Of a DNA stretch of 64,000 nucleotides, positions 1-15,437 are shown piece after piece. The stretch is from Echeneis naucrates. Lineage: Eukaryota > Chordata > Actinopteri > Carangiformes > Echeneidae. Each line of letters opens with the position of its first letter. Positions within the stretch are counted from its first letter, which is position 1. Location: assembly GCF_900963305.1 (NCBI RefSeq), contig NC_042519.1, forward strand, positions 8,537,501 through 8,601,500. The letters are read 5' to 3'. The position numbers were made by a program, and so were the translations under genes. The notes beneath the pieces are model-generated. The model saw only the letters and a program-made list of their open reading frames with translations. It ran no database searches and had not been told where the DNA came from.

Positions 1-1529
1 GGCTTTGTGAACTGAAGCTTTTCGAGCCAACAAAGTGTGGGCTTGACTGTGTCTGAAAACCTCATGCTGATAAATGGCCTCTCCAAGTAGACAAACTCAG
101 AACACAAGGCCCCTGCTGCACAAGACCCAACTGCTACCTCTGCTGCTGGCTGAATCTGATTACAGTCAGGCCCTGAGGACAGTCAGGTCATTGAGAGCAC
201 AGAGATGAGCAAACAATAAGATATTATCTGAAGGAATCTTCAGCTTTCCAAAGGAAAATGGTCCCTCTCAGTGTCACATTGATGATAGGATCCTCAACCT
301 GACACTGAATCAGCCATTTAAGAAGAATGAACACTGTGACCCATTCATACATACTCACTAAAATAATGAGAGCTCTTTTTTCACCCTTGTTTAAGATATA
401 TAAAGGGGAGCTCATGAGGCCTTGCGAGACAAGCCTGTGCAGAAACCGGAGCATGCAGCTGACTCAGATGAATATGCCTTTACAATGATTGGGTATTGAA
501 TGAACAATTCTATAGTCTTTCTCTTTATTCTTGTGTGCATGGAAATAATACACGTGTTTGGCTTCATTGCACTTTGCTGCTCCATTGTTACACACTTCTG
601 CACTTAAAAAATATTTGAAAGCAATTCAATATAATTATATAAGTATGCAACATACAGTCTGATAAATCACACTGGGAATGTGGCAAAAAACCCCTCCTCA
701 ATCAAAACTGATTATCACCTATCTTGGCAATGTCTCTTCTGTGTGTTTGTGTTTTGGTTCTTTTCAAATAGTGACATCTTGTGGACAGCTGGCCTCAGTT
801 ATTGTGCTACAGACTACATCATGTTTAAAGCCTTGCATTGAGGAATGTGAGTTGTTAACACCATCCTTTCTATATCTGTTACAACTGATTGAACATTTTA
901 TTGGTCATAATTTAATTACTTATTCATTACGATGTGGGAATACAAATAAAATAATTATATGTAGCTCAGGCAGAATCTAATTGCGATAAGGGTAAAAATT
1001 TAAAAGACAGCTATAAAATGTGTGTGGGGAAATGCATCTTGATATTTATATGGATTAATAAAATATAATTTATCCTGATAACATTTAATTTAGGTACCAC
1101 TTTTTGATATTACATGCTTATAACATTGAACTTGTTGAAAAGATCTCTTTGAAACGGGCAATTGTTTAACAAAAACATTTTGGACTACAACCATGGAAAT
1201 CGGGTTTGTCACTTCACGGCGAATTCGAAGACGGTTATCGCGATATTACCCGAAACAGTCTGCCAGGCACCAGGGGAGCAGGGATGAGAAGACAGACAGT
1301 GAAACATCTCGGTTGTCCTGCTCCAGTCTTAAGAAAGACCACGCTTTGACACACCGCTTGTCGCATAGCTTATCGCTGAAAACAAGAGCCCCAAAGCCTG
1401 CTCGATGTCAGACGTGATTTGCTGACTGTACGTTCAGTGAGATTTGAAGTACGCGGCCACAAAAGCCAAATTGTATGTGTGCGGTGCTAACTGTTAGCTG
1501 ACAGGCTAGCAAGCAGAGCCATTGAAGCA
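1..1529. other. 5' flank and likely promoter/5'UTR of ube2d4
   Basis: No coding exon was recognised in positions 1 to about 1190, which are AT-rich and lack long convincing reading frames. From about 1195 to 1529 the sequence becomes richer in CpG and runs into the ube2d4 start codon, so it probably holds the promoter and 5' untranslated region. No clear TATA box was seen close to the start. The 74-codon open frame at 1193-1417 has no recognisable protein features and is treated as untranslated. Confidence 0.5.
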
Positions 1530-4209
<2,680 letters not shown>

Positions 4210-6800
4210 AAATGCCAGGGAGATCAAAATACAAATGAGAACAAAAGAAATATGTTTGATTAATAACTTGAGGCAAATGAGCAACAGAGGGGGGAAAAAT
4301 AGACAGCTCATCTTTTGGAGAAGGCAGCGATTCAATGAGGTACAGTGCCACCTGGCTTTCCGTGTGCTGAGCTGCTACCATGTGCTGTCCTTCATGACTT
4401 GTATGGATCTGCTGAGCAGGACCTGATGGGCTCCTTAAAGCACTCCCATATGGAATAACGGAAAATCTTCACAGCCCTAATCACCACACTCTGACTTTAA
4501 GATGTTTCTCCAGCTATTTTGGTCATCACTGTCATTGTTGCTATTCATGTGCATCATTTTCATTGTCAAAGAGTCATATCATTGTGCTGCTAAGAAGCAA
4601 AATGTTGGATTGATCTAGGAGATAAGCTCTCCCTTCATTTCAGAGGCACTGTCTGTGCCACACTGGATGTCTTGTTATTACTGTATTTAGTGGCCTTTCT
4701 GTGTTATTTTCAAACGGTATATGTGCAATTGAGGCAGAATGTTCCCTGCTCTATATAAAATGGTGCAGTGCCATTACCAGCAGCTGATCTGTTGGCACAT
4801 ACTGTCTCTACCCCAGAACAATGTGAAAGGTGTAGAAGATTGGTTTTGATCTCCCATTGCATTTGAAACTGCAACAGTATTATGTGGTTTTGAGACACTA
4901 GAGAGCTGCTGTTAACTAACTTGTCTCACTGTTGTGGAGCTGCATGGAGCAAATGTGAACATGTATTTTTCTCACAAGTAAACACCCGTGGCTGGTGTCC
5001 ATAGTGCACAAAATATTACTGTTGTGTAGCTGTGAACATAGCTACTCTTTGGCATATAGCTACACTGTGTGTCTCCACCTCAGTACAGTTACTCAGGTAT
5101 CGAACCAAACCATCAGCCTTTACATGCAGTGACCCATGGTGAGATTAGTTACCTGGGCCCATATCATCAGGCTTTGGAAAATTAGTACCAATCTAAAAAC
5201 TGGTTTGTTCACACACACTATCACTCATGCTTCCTGATGAAACGAAGTTGGTTAGAGACAGATCAGCATTTCTGTTTTTCTTTTTTTTTTGTTGTTGTTT
5301 GTTCTTTTAAAGTACATGTTAACATTTTGTCACAGAGGATTTCCTTCTCCAATTCTTTCTGTCACCGTTTCTGTTTTTGGGCAACATTTTGGATGTGAAC
5401 AGCTGTTAAATGATGCTGTTAAACATGTACATGCTACTGGTTTTCAAAAACAAAATGACCTTTGGTTATAACTGGTGTCACATATTGAAAAGGGGAATTT
5501 CATGACAGAATTTACATTTTGCAGAACCTAGTAGTGCTTTCTAATGTATCTAGTTACTTTAGGTGAGAAAATACAGTAACTTGCCCCAATAACTTGCTCT
5601 AATATCAGCTGATGTATTTGTCCCACAGTGGGAGAATTTGTTTCATTACTTTATGTATCATGATCAAGTCAACATTAACTCGTTATAGTTGGAAGATTTA
5701 TAATCCACTGTGACAGTAACATCTTTTGTATTGTATCCTTGAAAATTTTTGGCTTTTTTTCATTAATGTCACCAGATTTGAACCTGATTGTGATGTGTCA
5801 TAATGTAATATTAGTTATACTATAACCCATTGTGACTTATGGATAAAGTAGCTAGGAAACGCTATGATTTTAAGAAAGAAAAATCATGGCTCATAATGTG
5901 CTGATGCTGCCAATATAAAGGGAATTAATTGATCCTCAAAAGAGGAAGAAATATTGCTATTGAAGCATTACTGGATGGATTTATCCAGGAAGTTTCATAG
6001 TGGAGCATGAAAATTTTAGAAGCTTTGATTGTAGAATTAACACAATGGTTTAGGCACCAAATATAGAGAATGGCCATTGTTAGGCGCCGTAGAGACGGGT
6101 CAAAACAAATTGTCCTGAAATACAGTATATGCTAAAGGGTTGTAAAACTATATCCTCTAAAAGCAGTGACATTTTTTTTCCTGCCATACTACAATTTAAA
6201 ATAACTTGTGTGAAATAGTACTAGACTTTGTGTGCATTGTTGTTTGTTCATCTGGCTATTTATTTATTTGAAAGCTGAATATCTTCCAGTTGTTCAATTG
6301 AATGCAGCCTCAATTCATCATGTGAGCGGTGCTATATTGACTTCCTTTGTCCAGTGTGCTCAATAGAGTTTATATAGGCAGCTTGGCATGCTTTGCACTC
6401 TGGAGAACCTTCACACAGCCATTTGCTGGATATCAGGGATTTCGTTACAAGTCATCCGCCTAACACCTTGACTAAAAATTTAGCCTTAACCATCATTTTG
6501 TATATATAGAGAGAACGTGTCATGAACTCTTAAATTTGCTATCAGGGCTGTGTCCCCCAAAGTGGGGGATTCATTTCATTAGTAGACATGGAAACTTGCT
6601 TGAACAATATAAAAAAAAAAGTTGTTGAAAATTTTCAGCCTGGCTTTGTCTGAACGCAGGACCAGCTTTCATGCATCTTAAAATTTTGGAATATGTGTGC
6701 TTAATCTGCCACCATGAACGTCCACAAGTCCTCACATTATCCTACACAAGATAACTATTGAATTGTCATAACATGAATAAAGTTCATCTTGGTTTACCGT
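4210..6800 (+). other. ube2d4: ube2d4 3' untranslated region
   Basis: About 2.6 kb of AT-rich sequence without coding exons follows the ube2d4 stop codon. The clearest poly(A) signal is AATAAA at 6776-6781, followed by a GT-rich stretch, so this whole interval is probably one long 3'UTR. Earlier alternative ends cannot be excluded. Confidence 0.55.
6776..6781 (+). terminator. ube2d4: Poly(A) signal, probably ube2d4
   Basis: Canonical AATAAA followed within 30 bases by GT-rich sequence. It lies about 2.57 kb after the ube2d4 stop codon and 560 bases before the dbnl start codon, so it fits the end of ube2d4. Confidence 0.5.
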
Positions 6801-6959
6801 TGTCTGTCTTATCTGGGAGATGTAACAACTAATAGACCCAGGTGAATGTTTTAAAAAGACGAGGCAATGAAAGAAATGGCCTTGTAGTTGAACGGCTTTC
6901 CCAAATAAGGCCAAAACAACATTGTGGTAAAAGTCACTGTGGCAAAGTGCATACCTGGA

Positions 6960-7336
6960 AGCGCCACACTTCAGAGTGCGTTTGATTCAAACAACTTCCC
7001 CGCGAGGTTTCTGCGGTGCAGTCAACACAATCTAATCTGTACAGATCATCAAATCCATTTCCTGAAATGAGACATTGCTGCATATCAGGGATTACTCACA
7101 AATCGCATCGCAAATATTTAAATCCAAGACCAGAATAACGGAAAACGAAAAAAAAAAAAAAACGTATAGTGGCTCAGAGCTTTCGGGGCGTGGCGTTTAT
7201 ACACATGCAGGCCACCCTGGCTGAAAACGTAGCTGCTAGCTAAAGCAGCTTCCTGCAGCATCATCATCATCACCACTCCTCCAGGAGGAAGGGCGCATCC
7301 CGGATAGCTAGCTGGCTAGCTGTACTCGGCACAACG
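6960..7336 (+). promoter_or_regulatory. dbnl: Promoter region and 5'UTR of dbnl
   Basis: Short interval between the likely end of ube2d4 and the dbnl ATG. It becomes CpG-richer from about 7180, with a GC-box-like GGGGCGTGG near 7186, and has no TATA box at the expected place. A CATCATCAT run lies near 7260. This fits a TATA-less housekeeping promoter; the exact start site cannot be read from sequence. Confidence 0.45.
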
Positions 7337-10300
7337 ATGGCAGTCAACCTGAGCAAAAACGGCCCCGCACTAACAGCTGCTTACAAAGAAGTGGTGGATG
7401 AAAAGTCTAACACCAACTGGTAAGGAGCAGCCTTCCCGCCCGGCGTCCGCTCCGGGAGGGAGCCGACACTGCAACTAAAGTGTCGGCTAGCACTCAGCTA
7501 GTCGACCGGGAGTTCAGTCAATGTCCAGCTCAGGTTGGATAAACCTCACCTGTGCCCAGTGGTGGGGGGTGGTAAATTAGCGACGACGTTAGCCCAAGTC
7601 ATCTTTATTCAGACTTTATTTAGGCTCGTCTCATATTTCCTGCCGGTCTGGTGTGCAGAAACGCTAAAGGTGAGCAGACGGGGACCGGCTCATCACGCTA
7701 ACTGCCGCTGAACTCTCCAATCTCCGTGTTTTGTCTCTTTGGTAAACCGATATGTCGTGAAATTGAACTAATGCGTTGCTAGCCGCCTACTTCCTGGTAA
7801 TACACCATCAAAAGTTAAACGGGGCTAATATGAGAAAGCCAAATCCAGGAACTTCCTCTTTGCTTGCAGGAGTACTGTGCTGTAGTCTGCTCACCTTGAG
7901 CTTCATCTGAAAGCTGCTGTGTTTAAGGATGACCTGAATCCATGAATCCCAGGCAGCAAATGCCAAGGGAGTCCTGCTGGCCCCATGTTCACCCTGAGAG
8001 TCTGCTCTTCCTGTTTCCCACTGCTTTTTTTTTTTTTTTTTCCAATAAGTGGCACCAACATGTGCAAAATAATATCATAGTTCATGTATTGATCCAATCA
8101 ATATATTTTATTTTGCAAATACTGACTACTAAGTCCAATCCAAAATGGAGACATAATGGTTACTGTAACATATACCCATCATTTGGGATATAATGTATTA
8201 CATTGCCAAATAGAAACTCTGTCATCTGTTCTGTACGTGAACAGGTGAAACAATCCTCCAATATGTACTACTGAGGTTAAATCATTAATACATCAGGACC
8301 AAAGGCCCTTTAATAGTCATTGTAATCCTGATCCAAAGGATTTATTTTTTCGGCATTAAATCAAAGCTTCACCTCCTTATGGTTGGAAATTACTACTGAG
8401 TCTAGAAATAATAATATCCATAACATAGTTTTAGTAAGTTGTTAAGGTTAATGCATACCTTAACAACTTACTGTGCATTTAACCAAACCTGTCACATTTA
8501 AAACTGCTGGTATCCCATGTTGTCTTTGTCTTTTGATAAATATGATTGTCTGATATTTTTGGACTGTTTGGTGTTGAGACAAAAGCTGCTCTTCCAATAT
8601 CTAACTCAAAGAAGGTAACTAGAAAGTGGAAATGGTGTTACTCAACAGAAGAAAACAGAAGAAAGACTTTTCACTTCATCCTCCCTGTTGATTAAAGTGA
8701 CAAAGGGACGCTGGGGTATCTTCTGCAGGAAATGGCCCAGAATTCATTCAGGTTGTGTATGGCTGCTTATCTCTGCTTATTTTCATTTGTCATCTTTGCG
8801 GACACTTTTCATTTTGCAAATGAAAAGTCAGCTAAATCTTTCCACAACCTGTTTAAATAGTTTGTATAGCTGATTTAATATCAGATGTAAACAACAGTAA
8901 TGTTCGATATTTATATTTATCAGGGGTTTGCCAAAAAATCAATTTGTATAAAAATCGCAAATCTCATATACTATGATTCAGAATTGATTTAAAATGTCCC
9001 AAAATTGATTAAAAAAAAACACACAGACTGTCTGCCTCCATTTTGACCCCCTCAGAGAATTTTCCTGACAGATATGTTCCTTTTTATTCAGAATTTAAAA
9101 AGAAAAAAGACCGGGGTCCGTTCTCGTCTTTGGGGGGGAGCAATCTCTGGGGGTTGGACCACTGTCTCATCTGGTCTAGTCTCTAGAGGGTCCAGTCTCT
9201 GATCTGGTCTAGTCTCTGGGGAGATCCTGTCTCTGGTCTAGTCTCGAGTCTAAGTCAGCTCAGTCTCTGATTTAGTCTCTACTCTCTGTAGGGGTCGGAT
9301 CTCTGGGGGCGTCCTGTCTCTGGTCTAGTATGGGCTGGTCCTGTCTCTGGAGGGGCGCCATCACCAGTCTAGTCTGGTCTGGTCTGGTCCGGTCTAGGAG
9401 CTGGGGGCATTGCCGTTCCTTGCTGTAGCTCAGTCCATTACTTGTCACCAATTAACCTGTTAATGTAGACATGTTCGGGTGCCCACACTGGGAATCAAAC
9501 CGTGTCCTTATGGCGGGGCAGCAGCGCTAACCACTGCGCCACCTTGCTACTTAGGTCACTGGGTACATTTACATCAATTAACCAAGACATGTTCAGGTGC
9601 CCCCACTGGGAATTGAACCGCAACCACTACGCTTAAGTCACCACATTCATGTATTTATTTATTTATTTATTCATGGGTAGGGGGCTCCCCCACTTGGAGC
9701 ATTTTCCAAACAAATATGTTACTTTTTTAGTCCGGAAAAAAACAAAAAAGCGTTTATCTAAAATGTCGGCCAGTTCCGTGTTATTCTGTGTTTATAATGG
9801 ATTCTGTTTTTTCGTGATTGCGGATTTTATAAGGAAGACTGAGCTTGACGAGAGATTTGCAAAGGGAGGAATCCTCATTAACTGCACTATTTTCATTTAT
9901 AGAGACACTTTTATTTTGGTAACTTAATGCAACAATTTAATCTAAGCATGGATAAATGTTTAAAACTAAATGTGAAAGAGACACTTTAATGTCCATTTGT
10001 CATTCTGTCTTGCAAAGCAGACTGGAGTAGATCATGAGGATCCTTTGCACACTTATAGATTGAATTGAACAGAAATCATTATGAATCAAATGGTTTTGAA
10101 TCAAATCATGAGATTTGAGAGAAAAGATTCCAACTCCTAATATTTATACTGCCCTAGTGCAACTGTACAATGTATCTTCTTAGGGCTTACAGTAGGTTTA
10201 CAAAACATCTCCTGTTCGGTTTAGTGTGAAATGATGCGTGTCAAAACTGGGACAAACTCCTCTATCTGTCTGTTTGATCTGTTTTAAGGATGTATTTTAA

Positions 10301-13300
10301 TATCTTTAATCTGTTGTTTGCTTGCCCCCCCCCCCCCCCACCAGGGCCTTGTTCACCTATGAGGGAAACAGTAATGACATCCGTCTGGCAGAAAAAGGCG
10401 GTGAGTTGAAATTGCAGAAACGTTTTTATGATCTCAACAAGATGAAATCAAACGTGGGCAGGAATTTCATTGTCAGCAAGCAGCTTTAGTTGTGGAATAT
10501 CAGCACAAAAGGACTGCTAGCCTCTGCTGCCTCACCCCATCATTTGTAAGAGGAAAGAAATGTCCACAGTTACACAACCAACCACAGTAACCATTTAACT
10601 TTTCCACAATGTTTATGTATCAGATGGAGGACTGGAGGAGTTGGTTGAGGAACTCAACAGTGGAAAAGTGATGTATGCTTTCTGCCGGGTCCAGGATCCA
10701 AATTCTGGCCTGCCCAAATATGTCCTCATCAACTGGGTTAGTTCTACAAAACTAGTGTTTATTTGCTGGCCTGCTTTGTTGTGGCCAGTGTTAAGCATGT
10801 GGAATAATCTTGTTTTACAGACTGGGGAAGGAGTGAAGGACGCCAGGAAAGGAATATGCGCAAATCATGTCAGCTCCATGGCCAATTTTCTTAAGGTGTC
10901 ACTACTCTCAATTTTTATATATTTTAAATGTTCATTAAAGTTTTTGAAGGTTATTTGTGTGCAAACAAACATATGACTTTGAACAGGCCTTACAATTAGT
11001 AACAAAGACAATAGTAACAATAGTCTACAGTGTGCTGCAGGCACTGTTGAAATAATACACTTGTTTTTTGAGTTGTGTCAATGTCATTTATACTGTTATA
11101 CCAGCTGATAGTGAATATAAACAAACCAATTATGCACCCACAAACCGAGATACCAACTGTAGGTGTTTATGTGATTGTCTGGGTATCAAAAGGAACTTTC
11201 TCTTCCCTCTGTTTCAGGGTGCCCATGTCACAATAAATGCTAGAGCTGATGAGGACGTGGAGCCTGAAGCCATCATGCAAAAAGTGGCTAAAGCCTCAGG
11301 AGCAAACTATAGCTTCCACAAAGAAGCTTCCAACCGCTTCCAGGACAGCGGTCCTCAGGGTCCTGTGGTATGTACTCATGCTTGCTCGCCTCAGTCTGCA
11401 GAAAGATAAGCACTGGGCCAGATCATAACTAGGCTCCATTTAATTATTCTTTTTTTATCATTTTAATCTTCCATTGTCAACATGAAAGCTATCATGAACC
11501 AATGTTTCCAAGACAAATATTTGAAAGTGCTTGGATAACTTAAAGACAGAAATTACACAGAAAGTTCATAAGTTTGGTTTTCTCATTCCTTTCTTTGAGA
11601 CAAGGCCACCATCCCAAAGTAATGTGCATGGGATTGGGGAAAAAAATATATATTAAAGAGAATCTTACCAGTCGGTTCAGTTTTATGTTCCTGAGGTGTT
11701 TATAGCATGCTGTTTTCTTTCTTATTGAAGTAAAACTATGTTTAGACGAGCATTAAATGGTCTTTTCCTTCCTGCAGGGCTCAGTGTATCAGAAGACCAA
11801 TGCTATGTCGGAAATCAGAAAAACCAATAAAGACAATTTTTGGGCACAGGCAGAGGTAGGTAACCTGATGCCAACTTCAACTCTTTGACAGCACGAAAAT
11901 ACAAAGTTTTAAAACTCACTGTCATCATTTTATTTTTATATGTAAAATGATTTTGAATAATCAACACATTGAAATTCCAAGAACACATTTGCAAGAGTTT
12001 GTAGTTTTGAAATTTCTATCACATTTCCATTTCCCTAAAATCTTATTGAAAAATGCCAGTCAGGCAGTTTATCTGTCAAAAATCTAAACATATCAGCAAA
12101 GGCAGGATTGTACGTTTGTGCTTTGTCTGCTGTTTTTGCACAGCAGCACACCTGCCTCAGATAGACAGGAAGAAGAGAGCGGTGCCTATTGCCTGAAAGT
12201 TGTTTTTTTTTTTTTTTTTTTTTTTTTAACACACTCTTTCTTACATGATCTATAAATAATGCCAAACAATGATAGTGATAGCAAAGTGGTAAACCAAACC
12301 TGAGTCTCTTGATCTGCTTTTAGAAAGAAGAGGAGAAACGGCGGCTGGAGGAGCGGCGCAAAGCAGAAGAGGAGCGCCAGCAGCTGGAGAGAGAGAGGAA
12401 AGACAGAGAGGCGAAAGAGGCAGCTTTGAGGGACAAAAGGGACAAGGAGAGGGCCTCTCAAATCGAGCAACAAAAGTAGGTAGCGACTGAAGAGGCATGC
12501 ACACCGGTCAAGACAGGTTCACTGTAGCATCTGCTGAAAGGATAAAATTACATTTACTCTTCTTCTAAATGGCCTTTTGTTTAATAGGAAGTACCAGCAG
12601 CAGCAGGAAGCTGAGAGTAGAGAGCAGGAGAAACAACGTTGGGTGAGTGTCTCATTGTCTGACAAAATCTCACTTTGAGCGAATGGTCCTTTTAACTGCC
12701 AGAGACATAAGGAACTGATGTGAGTGAAGTGAGCGTGATTGTGGATAGGTCCAAAGTTTATTTTCATGTTGAGCGTTACCACTCTTCCATGATTGTGTTG
12801 ATGGTTAAGCGTTTCAGTTACATAAGCTCGCCCTGAGCAGTTTAGTCAGAAGGTAGAGAGTGTCAACACTGTCAACATTGATATGAACACCATCAGGAGG
12901 AGCAGGAGGAGAACCAGGCAGCCCAGAGGAAAGCAGTCAGGAGAGGTGAATCAGTGGAGAAGGCCAATGTGAGTTTCCCTTCCTGAAAGTGGTCTCGTAC
13001 AGCCGCTCTGCTTTCCTTTTACTTGCTTATTCCAAGAGATGTGAACACACCCGTTTTCTTATTCTTCTCTTCTTGTTTCTTTCCATAATACACAAATTTC
13101 ACTGTCAGAATTCATTGCCATCACATCTTCAATAACCAGTTGTCATCTAATACTTATCTAAACACTTATCATTTTCTTTTTTTGGTAGGAGGCAGCTTCT
13201 CTCATCTCTCAGCGTGCTGTGAATCCCAGAGAGATGTTCAAGCAGAGAGAGAGGGGAATAACTCCCAGTGACTCGGATGCCCCCTCTGCTGCCCCTGCTA

Positions 13301-15437
13301 GCCCTCAGCCAGGTATCACCCAAAAATGAACAGCAATGTCAACATAAATGTACTTGCTTTTCCTGCATTACTGCAAAGCTCTCCTTGCCCAATCTCAGGT
13401 GCAAACTGGTGATTTGTGTAGACGGGACTGCTGTCTCCCAGCGCCATCCTTTTTAACTTCCCATTAGATAGTCTAGTTAACTCATAGTCATACTTAACAT
13501 TGTGTGTCCGTCATGGTGTCCTCTCCTTTTCTGCTCAACCTGTCTGCTCTGTTTTTTCTCTTGTCCATTTCGTGCATGTTGTGGGGGTTCCATGTGTGTC
13601 TCTGCTCAGGGCGTCTGCAAAGCCCTTTTCTGTCTAAGCAAGTGTATGAGTCTGAGCGAGCCAGCTCACCTCAGCGTCAAGCTTCTCCTGTGCCAGCACG
13701 CACCGCCTCTCCTGTCCGTGCCACAGGTGTGAGATTTACGCAAACACACCCACACATACATACACACAAAGAATATACAAAAGGTGACAGTCTTGCATTT
13801 AAAGCTACAGCTAATAGCACTGTGCTTCATTTTTCTCAATGCAGTTCTTCTGTGTCATCCTCTTCATATTCCCTACAATCATTATAATCAATTTCATCAT
13901 GAGTCATGTTTCCATTGAGTGTACTTTCTGTTTTCTAAGAAACCCACAGATTTGTGTTATGTCTCCTTGAGTGAAGTGAATTCCCCTGGTGGTTGGTTTT
14001 CAGCCTGTGTGGACTTGTGAACGTGTTCCTCTGTGTATATGCATGTCTGTGCTTGTGTTTTGGGTGATAAGAGCCTGATGTGGATGATGGGCAGTCCAGG
14101 TGTGAGTATGATGAGCAGGAGGCGGCCCCCGTGGAGCAGAAAGGTGGGGCCCACTTCACACAGCACAAGCCTTAGTGTTAGCATCAGCTTTCCAACCCTC
14201 CAATCTGCTTATGATTCAAGGGGAAAAAAAACCCATACTGAACCCCTCAGTGTTATTTCCCCTTAGCATCTCTATGCTGTCAGGGTCAGCTGCTGCTGCC
14301 ACCTGCTGGCAGATAGACATCCCAGCTCAGACACAACCTAACTGGCACAAATCTCTTTCAGAGGAGGCACCGGCTGCCAACTCTTACATCCAGGAGACAG
14401 CTTATGAAGAGCCTGCTCAGGTGGTTGCACATTTAGCATTAGCAGTTTTGGTTTTTGTTTGTTTTTTTTGTTTGTTTTTTTTTTCCCCATTATCTGAATG
14501 AACTGTGAAATGTAATCTGACTACATGCTTCCTCCAGGTGGAAGAGAGTAACTTGTACGAGGCACCTGCTGAGGAGACCTCAGACAGAGGCATCTGTGCC
14601 AGAGCCTTATATGACTACCAGGCTGGTAAGTTATTACCTCCGACAACTGCCACCACTCCCCTTCACTCAACAGCACAAGTCCGTCATGTTAGATGCCACA
14701 TTTGCCATTTCTAGTTTTGACATTTACATTGGCTGAGAGAGAAGTAGCAGCAGTGGCGTGAGGCCTCTGCAGACACAGTAGAGGCAGTGGAGAGTAACAG
14801 AAAAAGGGATGGGTGGTAATAAAAGTTTTCGGCACTGTAACTCAAAGCAGTAATACTGTAGGCTGTTCACAGATTTTTATAGACCTCAAGTAAGATTAGA
14901 TTTATAATGTTATGTCAATGACAAATGTCAAATGACTGCATATCTGAGACATAAAGTGTCAATAAGTATCACCAAATGATGCAACAGAATGATGAGTAAG
15001 CCTATAACCCACTCACAAAATTATATATAAAAAGTTTAACTTAATTACATTTTTTAATGTAATATTTAATCATATTTTTTAATAATTTACATTCAGCCAA
15101 TGTAAATGTCAAAACTAGAAATGGCAAATTAATGAATTTATTTAACTTAAATGTTTTTATTAGTATTATTATTTTCTGTTTTATAGAACTATCTTGAATG
15201 ACTCAAGTCTGCCAATATCCCAAGGAACCTGTGTCACTAATGGTTAAATTCGAAGATGTTATATTAGAAAATGTGCATTATGCTTGATTTTCTCCTTCAG
15301 CTGATGACACAGAGATCTCGTTTGATCCCGACGAAATCATCACCGGGATTGAGATGATAGACGAGGGCTGGTGGCGAGGCTACAGTCCAGACGGCCACTT
15401 TGGAATGTTCCCAGCCAATTACGTGGAGCTTATCTAG
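7337..15437 (+). CDS. dbnl: Drebrin-like protein (mAbp1/HIP-55), 15 coding exons, 476 aa
   Basis: Actin-binding adaptor linking F-actin to dynamin-mediated endocytosis and receptor signalling at the cell cortex. Exons: 7337-7419, 10345-10400, 10624-10736, 10821-10895, 11218-11367, 11778-11855, 12324-12475, 12588-12642, 12897-12968, 13189-13312, 13610-13726, 14072-14143, 14362-14420, 14538-14625, 15301-15437. Together they give 1431 nt in one frame. Residues 1 to about 135 form the ADF-homology domain ([20 protein letters not shown]; later [15 protein letters not shown]). A highly charged Glu/Arg/Lys coiled segment follows (about 185-280), then a Ser/Pro-rich linker with YEEP-type tyrosines, and a C-terminal SH3 domain from about residue 420 (ALYDY at 425-429, EGWWRGY, ending FPANYVELI). 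It is longer than the roughly 430-residue human protein, mainly in the linker. Intron 1 is 2.9 kb and carries repeats. The weakest exon is 14072-14143. Confidence 0.95.
8433..8472. repeat. Perfect 15-bp inverted repeat in dbnl intron 1
   Basis: Arm AGTAAGTTGTTAAGG at 8433-8447 is an exact reverse complement of 8458-8472, with a 10-base spacer. It would form a hairpin in RNA or a small cruciform in DNA. It may be the collapsed end of a small palindromic transposon. Confidence 0.85.
9160..9395. repeat. Degenerate minisatellite of CTGGTCTAGTCTCTGG-like units
   Basis: About 235 bases in dbnl intron 1 are built from imperfect copies of units such as TCTGGTCTAGTCTCTGG and GTCCTGTCTCTGG, ending in a tighter TCTGG run near 9370. 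The composition differs sharply from the surrounding AT-rich intron. Confidence 0.75.
9410..9650 (-). repeat. tRNA-derived SINE remnants, one good head and one partial copy
   Basis: Read on the minus strand, about 9550 down to 9480 looks like a tRNA-derived SINE head: GGTGGCGCAGTGGTTAGCGC (A-box side), then GGTTTGATTCCCAGTGTGGG (B-box side). It continues into CAGGTTAATTGGTGAC, a body motif common in teleost SINEs of this kind. A second, shorter copy of the B-box part lies at about 9590-9640. The element is on the opposite strand to the host gene and is degraded, so it is not a working tRNA gene. Confidence 0.7.
12203..12228 (+). repeat. Poly(T) tract in dbnl intron 6
   Basis: A run of more than 20 T lies about 100 bases before exon 7 of dbnl. 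It may be the poly(A) end of a minus-strand retroposed fragment or a slippage product. Confidence 0.6.
14700..15129. repeat. Element-like segment with perfect 37-bp inverted ends
   Basis: The 37 bases at 14700-14736, starting ATTTGCCATTTCTAG, recur exactly in reverse complement at 15093-15129. They enclose 356 AT-rich bases inside the last dbnl intron. Perfect ends of this length suggest a recently arisen non-autonomous DNA element (MITE-like) or a local inverted duplication. No matching target-site duplication was seen directly outside the arms, and no transposase frame lies inside. Confidence 0.7.

Noticed and set aside
1193-1417. 74-codon frame upstream of ube2d4
   Set aside because: Lies in the presumed 5'UTR or promoter, with no family features.
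10325-10343. Long poly(C) run before dbnl exon 2
   Set aside because: It serves as the pyrimidine tract of a normal acceptor, and homopolymer length may be a sequencing artefact.
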